Below are positions 14,689-17,502 of a stretch of DNA of 17,502 nt, in pieces. The stretch spans positions 1 through 17,502 of the forward strand of contig DVMG01000283.1 of NCBI GenBank assembly GCA_018715105.1, written 5' to 3'. The DNA comes from Candidatus Ventricola intestinavium. GTDB lineage: Bacteria; Bacillota; Clostridia; Christensenellales; Aristaeellaceae. The position numbers and the translations under genes are program-made. Positions within the stretch are counted from its first letter, which is position 1; each line of letters starts with the position of its first letter. Below the pieces are notes generated by a model that made no database searches, was not told where the DNA came from, and saw nothing but the letters and a program-made list of their open reading frames with translations.

Positions 14689-15963
14689 GTGGTGCGCACC
14701 ATTGTCGGCGCGAACTGGGGCGATGAGGGCAAAGGCAAGATTACCGATATGCTTGCCGCCCAGTCCGACATCGTCGTCCGCTTTCAGGGCGGCGCAAATG
14801 CAGGCCATACTATCATCAACGACTATGGACGCTTTGCGCTTCACCTGCTGCCCAGCGGTGTATGCAGCCCGAACGTGGTCAACGTGCTCGGCCCGGGAGT
14901 GGCGCTGGATATCGAGGCATTTCTTCGCGAGCTCGGCGAGGTGACCGCCCAGGGGGTGCCGCAGCCGAAGGTGCTCGTCTCCGAGCGGGCGCAGGTGCTT
15001 ATGCCCTACCATATCGCGCTTGACTGCTATGAGGAGGAACGGCTGGGCAAGAACTCGTTTGGCTCCACCAAGTCGGGCATTGCCCCGTTCTATGGGGACA
15101 AATATCAGAAGATCGGCATCCAGCTGTGCCAGCTCTATGAGCCGGACGTGCTGCGGGAAAAGCTGGCGCACGCGCTGGAGATCAAGAACGCGCTGATCAC
15201 GGGCCTTTACCACAAGCCGCCGGTGGATCTGGAAGCGCTGCTGGCCAAGCTGACGGATCTGGCCGAGCGTATCCGGCCGTTTGTGGCCGACACGGATGCC
15301 TATCTGATGCAGGCCGTGCGCGAGGGGAAAAACATCCTGCTGGAGGGCCAGCTGGGCACCCTGCGCGACCCGGATCACGGCATCTACCCGATGGTCACCT
15401 CCTCTTCGCCCTTGGCGGGCTATGCGCCGGTGGGCGCAGGCGTGCCGGTGTGGGCCATCAAGGAGATCATTGCCGTGACCAAGGCCTATTCCTCCTGCGT
15501 GGGCGCGGGCCCCTTCACCACGGAACTGTTTGGGGAAGAGGCGGAAGAGCTGCGCAAGCGCGGCGGCGACCGCGGGGAATACGGCGCGAAGACGGGCCGT
15601 CCGCGCCGCGTGGGCTGGTTTGACTGTGTGGCCACGCGCTATGGCTGCCAGATGCAGGGGGCAACCGAGGTGGCGCTGACCAACATGGATGTGCTGGGAT
15701 ATCTGGATGAGATTCCGGTGTGCATCGCTTATATGTGCGACGGCGAACGCATCGACCGCTTCCCGGTCACGCCGAAGCTGGAGCGCTGCACGCCGGTGTA
15801 TGTGACGCTGCCGGGGTGGAAGTGCGACACGCGCGGCATCCGCAGTTTTGCGGACATGCCTGAAAACGCGCGCCGCTATGTGGAGTTTCTGGAAGAGCAG
15901 ATCGGATGCCCGATCCGGATGGTTTCAAACGGCCCGCGCCGCGAGGAAATGATGTACAGATAA
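14689..15963 (+). CDS. purA: Adenylosuccinate synthetase
   Basis: A 424-residue cytoplasmic enzyme that joins IMP and aspartate using GTP, the first committed step from IMP to AMP. Family motifs are clear: GANWGDEGKGK with catalytic Asp12, GGANAGHTI with His40, DPDHGIYPMVTSSS, VGAGPFTTELF, TGRPRRVGWFD and the guanine-binding TNMDV-type segment. The retained Asp12 argues for PurA, not the phage PurZ paralogue. The enzyme is of a divergent type: EGQLGT where E. coli has EGAQGT, and STKSGIAPFYGDK where E. coli has TTGRGIGPAYEDK. I recall the same variants from other Clostridia. Start is GTG 14689 (a second GTG follows immediately) with AAAGGGG (14672-14678) ahead. It has its own promoter and is a monocistronic unit or carries the 26-codon ORF behind it. 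Confidence 0.97.
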   Translation: MVRTIVGANWGDEGKGKITDMLAAQSDIVVRFQGGANAGHTIINDYGRFALHLLPSGVCSPNVVNVLGPGVALDIEAFLRELGEVTAQGVPQPKVLVSERAQVLMPYHIALDCYEEERLGKNSFGSTKSGIAPFYGDKYQKIGIQLCQLYEPDVLREKLAHALEIKNALITGLYHKPPVDLEALLAKLTDLAERIRPFVADTDAYLMQAVREGKNILLEGQLGTLRDPDHGIYPMVTSSSPLAGYAPVGAGVPVWAIKEIIAVTKAYSSCVGAGPFTTELFGEEAEELRKRGGDRGEYGAKTGRPRRVGWFDCVATRYGCQMQGATEVALTNMDVLGYLDEIPVCIAYMCDGERIDRFPVTPKLERCTPVYVTLPGWKCDTRGIRSFADMPENARRYVEFLEEQIGCPIRMVSNGPRREEMMYR

Positions 15964-15990
15964 GCCTTTCCAGGCGGAAAACAGACATAC

Positions 15991-16064
15991 GGAAAGGAGG
16001 AAACGGCATGAAGCGCACCGCATGGGTGAACGGGGCTGCGCAGGGGAGGCTGTTTCCTTTTTCC
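15991..16064 (+). ncRNA. Possible structured RNA element in the purA 3' region
   Basis: GGAAAGGAGGAAAC (15991-16004) can pair with GTTTCCTTTTTCC (16052-16064) in an outer helix with two G-U pairs and one bulge. Inside it GCGCA (16013-16017) can pair with TGCGC (16037-16041). The outer helix buries the Shine-Dalgarno of the 26-codon ORF. This is base pairing seen by eye, with no folding energy computed. Confidence 0.3.
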
Positions 16065-16088
16065 ATTTTCGCCTTTTCCGCCGTATGA
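16008..16088 (+). CDS. 26-residue small ORF with a very strong ribosome binding site
   Basis: An ATG at 16008 is preceded at seven bases by AAAGGAGG (15993-16000), one of the best ribosome binding sites in the window. The peptide starts MKRTAWVNGAAQGRLF and ends in a short hydrophobic stretch (FPFSIFAFSAV), basic at the front and hydrophobic at the back. It ends at TGA 16086-16088, two bases before a strong terminator. It lies 44 bases after purA and upstream of the carA promoter, so it would be on the purA transcript. No family is recognised. It could be a real membrane-associated micropeptide, a leader-type ORF, or a chance ORF in a structured 3' region. Confidence 0.45.
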   Translation: MKRTAWVNGAAQGRLFPFSIFAFSAV

Positions 16089-16090
16089 AC

Positions 16091-16115
16091 GCCGCCTTTT
16101 GGCGGCTTTCTTTTT
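16091..16115 (+). terminator. Rho-independent terminator after purA and the small ORF
   Basis: GCCGCC (16091-16096) pairs perfectly with GGCGGC (16101-16106) around a TTTT loop, followed by TTTCTTTTT (16107-16115). Confidence 0.9.
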
Positions 16116-16165
16116 GGCTGTATCCGCCCGGAAAGGCAGAGACCGCCCATCGGGCCGGTTCATTC

Positions 16166-16194
16166 TTGACACGGTCTGAACGATGCGGTATCAT
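16166..16194 (+). promoter_or_regulatory. Sigma-A promoter for carAB
   Basis: TTGACA (16166-16171) and TATCAT (16189-16194) are separated by 17 bp, the same element choice as the purA promoter. The leader to carA is about 65 bases. I see no PyrR-type attenuator or terminator hairpin in it. Confidence 0.85.
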
Positions 16195-16266
16195 ACCCAA
16201 AACATCCCCTGAGTTTTCACGGATTTTACATGGGACATCAAGCAGACAAAGAGGGAGAGAGAGCCG

Positions 16267-17334
16267 ATGGCATACCTGATTCTGGAAGATGGTTCCCGCT
16301 ATGAGGGAACACTGTTTGGGCGCAGGGCTCCGGTGACGGGCGAGGTCGTCTTCACCACCGGCATGACAGGCTATCAGGAGACGCTGACCGACCCGTCCTA
16401 CTGCGGGCAGATCGTATGCATGACCTATCCGCTGATCGGCAACGTGGGCATCAACGACGTGGATTATGAGAGCAGCGGCGTGCGCATGCGCGGGTTTGTG
16501 GTCAGCGAACTGTGCGATACCCCCAGCAACTGGCAGATGAAAAAGACGCTTGACTCGTATCTGGACGAGCAGGGCGTCACGGGCCTTTGCGGTGTGGACA
16601 CCCGCGCGCTGACCAAGCATGTGCGCGTGTTTGGCACGCTGCGCGGCCGGATCGTGGCGGGTGAGCCCACGCAGGAGGATTTTGAACTGGCGCGCACGCA
16701 CGAGATGCACGATCAGGTGGCGCAGTGCACATGCCCGGAGCCCTATGAAATCGCGGGAGATGGGGATCTGACCATCGCGGTGATGGACTTTGGCCTCAAA
16801 CGCGGCATCCTGCAAAGCCTGAACAGGCGGGGATGCACGCTTCGGGTGTATCCGGCGGATACGCCGGCCGGGGTGATTCTTGAGCGCGGATGCGACGGCG
16901 TCATGCTCACAAACGGCCCCGGGGACCCGCAGGATAACCCCGCGGCCATTGCGGCCATCCGCGAGCTGATGGACCGGGTGCCGGTGTTCGGCATCTGCCT
17001 GGGGCACCAGCTGATGGCGCTGGCCATGGGCGGGCGCACGGTACAGATGAAATACGGCCATCACGGCGCGAATCACCCGGTGAAGGATCTCGTGCGCGGC
17101 ACATGCGCGGTTACGCCGCAGAACCACTGCTTTATGGTGGATCCGGATCACCTGCCCGCGGGTGCGGTGGTCAGCCATGTCAACTGGAACGACAAAACGG
17201 TGGAAGGCGTGCGCTATACGGACAGGAGGGCGTTCTCCGTGCAGTTCCACCCGGAAGCCTGCGGCGGCCCGCGCGAGACGAGCTATCTGTTTGACGACTT
17301 CCTCACCATGGTGCGCGAAAGCAAGAGCAAATAA
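16267..17334 (+). CDS. carA: Carbamoyl-phosphate synthase small subunit (glutaminase)
   Basis: A 355-residue subunit that hydrolyses glutamine and channels ammonia to CarB to make carbamoyl phosphate for pyrimidine and arginine synthesis. The N-terminal CPSase small-chain domain (about 1-140) contains GEVVFTTGMTGYQETLTDPSY. The C-terminal class I glutamine amidotransferase domain (about 168-350) has the triad C244 in FGICLGHQ, H328 and E330 in QFHPE. The oxyanion segment LTNGPGDP (about 214-221) is present. Length is normal. Start ATG 16267 has a GGGAGAGAGAG stretch ahead. carB begins 13 bases after the stop, the usual carAB order. Confidence 0.97.
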   Translation: MAYLILEDGSRYEGTLFGRRAPVTGEVVFTTGMTGYQETLTDPSYCGQIVCMTYPLIGNVGINDVDYESSGVRMRGFVVSELCDTPSNWQMKKTLDSYLDEQGVTGLCGVDTRALTKHVRVFGTLRGRIVAGEPTQEDFELARTHEMHDQVAQCTCPEPYEIAGDGDLTIAVMDFGLKRGILQSLNRRGCTLRVYPADTPAGVILERGCDGVMLTNGPGDPQDNPAAIAAIRELMDRVPVFGICLGHQLMALAMGGRTVQMKYGHHGANHPVKDLVRGTCAVTPQNHCFMVDPDHLPAGAVVSHVNWNDKTVEGVRYTDRRAFSVQFHPEACGGPRETSYLFDDFLTMVRESKSK

Positions 17335-17347
17335 GGGGGACACAGGC

Positions 17348-17502
17348 ATGCCAAAGAAGGAATCCATCAAAAAAGTGCTGGTCATCGGCTCCGGCCCGAT
17401 CGTCATCGGCCAGGCGGCGGAGTTTGACTACGCCGGCACGCAGGCCTGCCGCGTCCTCAAGGAAGAGGGCGTGGAGGTTGTTTTGAGTCTTGTCATTGGG
17501 TA
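17348..17502 (+). CDS. carB: Carbamoyl-phosphate synthase large subunit, N-terminal start (cut by the window)
   Basis: Only about 51 codons are present. The opening is MPKKESIKKVLVIGSGPIVI, followed by GQAAEFDYAGTQACRVL and KEEGVEVVL, the diagnostic N-terminus of the CarB first ATP-grasp half. The ATG at 17348 is preceded by AAGGGGGA and lies 13 bases after carA. After EVVL the expected continuation is (V/I)NSNPATI, but the sequence instead gives SLVIG up to the window end. So the last roughly 17 bases (from about 17485) do not look like carB. Either a rearrangement, an insertion or a sequence-end error is possible. Confidence 0.9.
   Translation, partial: MPKKESIKKVLVIGSGPIVIGQAAEFDYAGTQACRVLKEEGVEVVLSLVIG

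Noticed and set aside
14689..15963. Possibility that the gene is the phage-type PurZ (2-aminoadenine pathway)
   Set aside because: The catalytic aspartate of GDEGKGK, which is replaced in PurZ, is present, and no phage genes or other Z-genome genes are nearby.
16008..16088. The 26-codon ORF as an attenuation leader peptide of carAB
   Set aside because: The carA promoter (16166-16194) lies downstream of both the ORF and its terminator, so the ORF is not on the carA transcript. The peptide also has no run of arginine codons.
15925..17406. A 493-codon open frame on the minus strand over carA and the purA-carA gap
   Set aside because: carA is unmistakable on the plus strand. The antisense frame crosses its promoter and the purA terminator and shows no family motif.
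1..17502. CRISPR array, integrase, transposase, attachment sites or prophage genes
   Set aside because: No regularly spaced repeats, no recombinase or transposase motifs and no tRNA-anchored duplication were seen on either strand.

Overview
The window is a GC-rich bacterial chromosome segment with Gram-positive (Bacillota, Clostridia-like) character. The basis is strong AGGAGG-type ribosome binding sites, consensus sigma-A promoters with 17 to 18 bp spacers, Clostridia-style forms of PurA and DapF, and a secreted FMN/FAD reductase of a type common in gut anaerobes. No marker here allows a genus or species call.

Layout. Positions 1-1149 hold decayed genes: the C-terminal part of a LysR-type regulator (minus) abuts the linker and start of an ABC exporter nucleotide-binding domain (plus). 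That in turn abuts the nucleotide-binding domain of a second ABC exporter, which has lost its H-loop. Positions 1283-1926 hold a promoter and a small secreted protein. Positions 1987-2157 (minus) encode a 56-residue protein. Positions 2336-9613 form a tight same-strand run: recQ, two tandem GT-C membrane glycosyltransferase paralogues, a malate/L-lactate-dehydrogenase-superfamily oxidoreductase and a MATE transporter. Start/stop overlaps and short gaps suggest one transcript from a promoter at 2208-2237. Positions 9730-10835 are a heavily broken GH105-like glycoside hydrolase gene.

Positions 10918-12729 (minus) encode a secreted flavoprotein of the fumarate-reductase superfamily with a covalent-FMN domain. 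It has its own strong promoter and a bidirectional terminator downstream. The rest is mostly housekeeping on the plus strand: dapF (lysine/cell-wall precursor), an HD-domain ppGpp-hydrolase-like gene, purA, then carA and the start of carB (carbamoyl phosphate for pyrimidines and arginine). purA and carA each have a near-identical type of promoter (TTGACA, 17 bp, TATCAT). Between them lie a 26-codon ORF with a very strong Shine-Dalgarno that can pair with the ORF's own distal part, and then a strong terminator.

I see no complete mobile element, CRISPR array, rRNA or tRNA. The most interesting points are: the secreted flavoprotein, whose fumarate-reductase catalytic residues all appear to be replaced; the structured small-ORF element between purA and carA; and the three-way gene-remnant junction at the left end. 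The last ~17 bases depart from the expected carB sequence.
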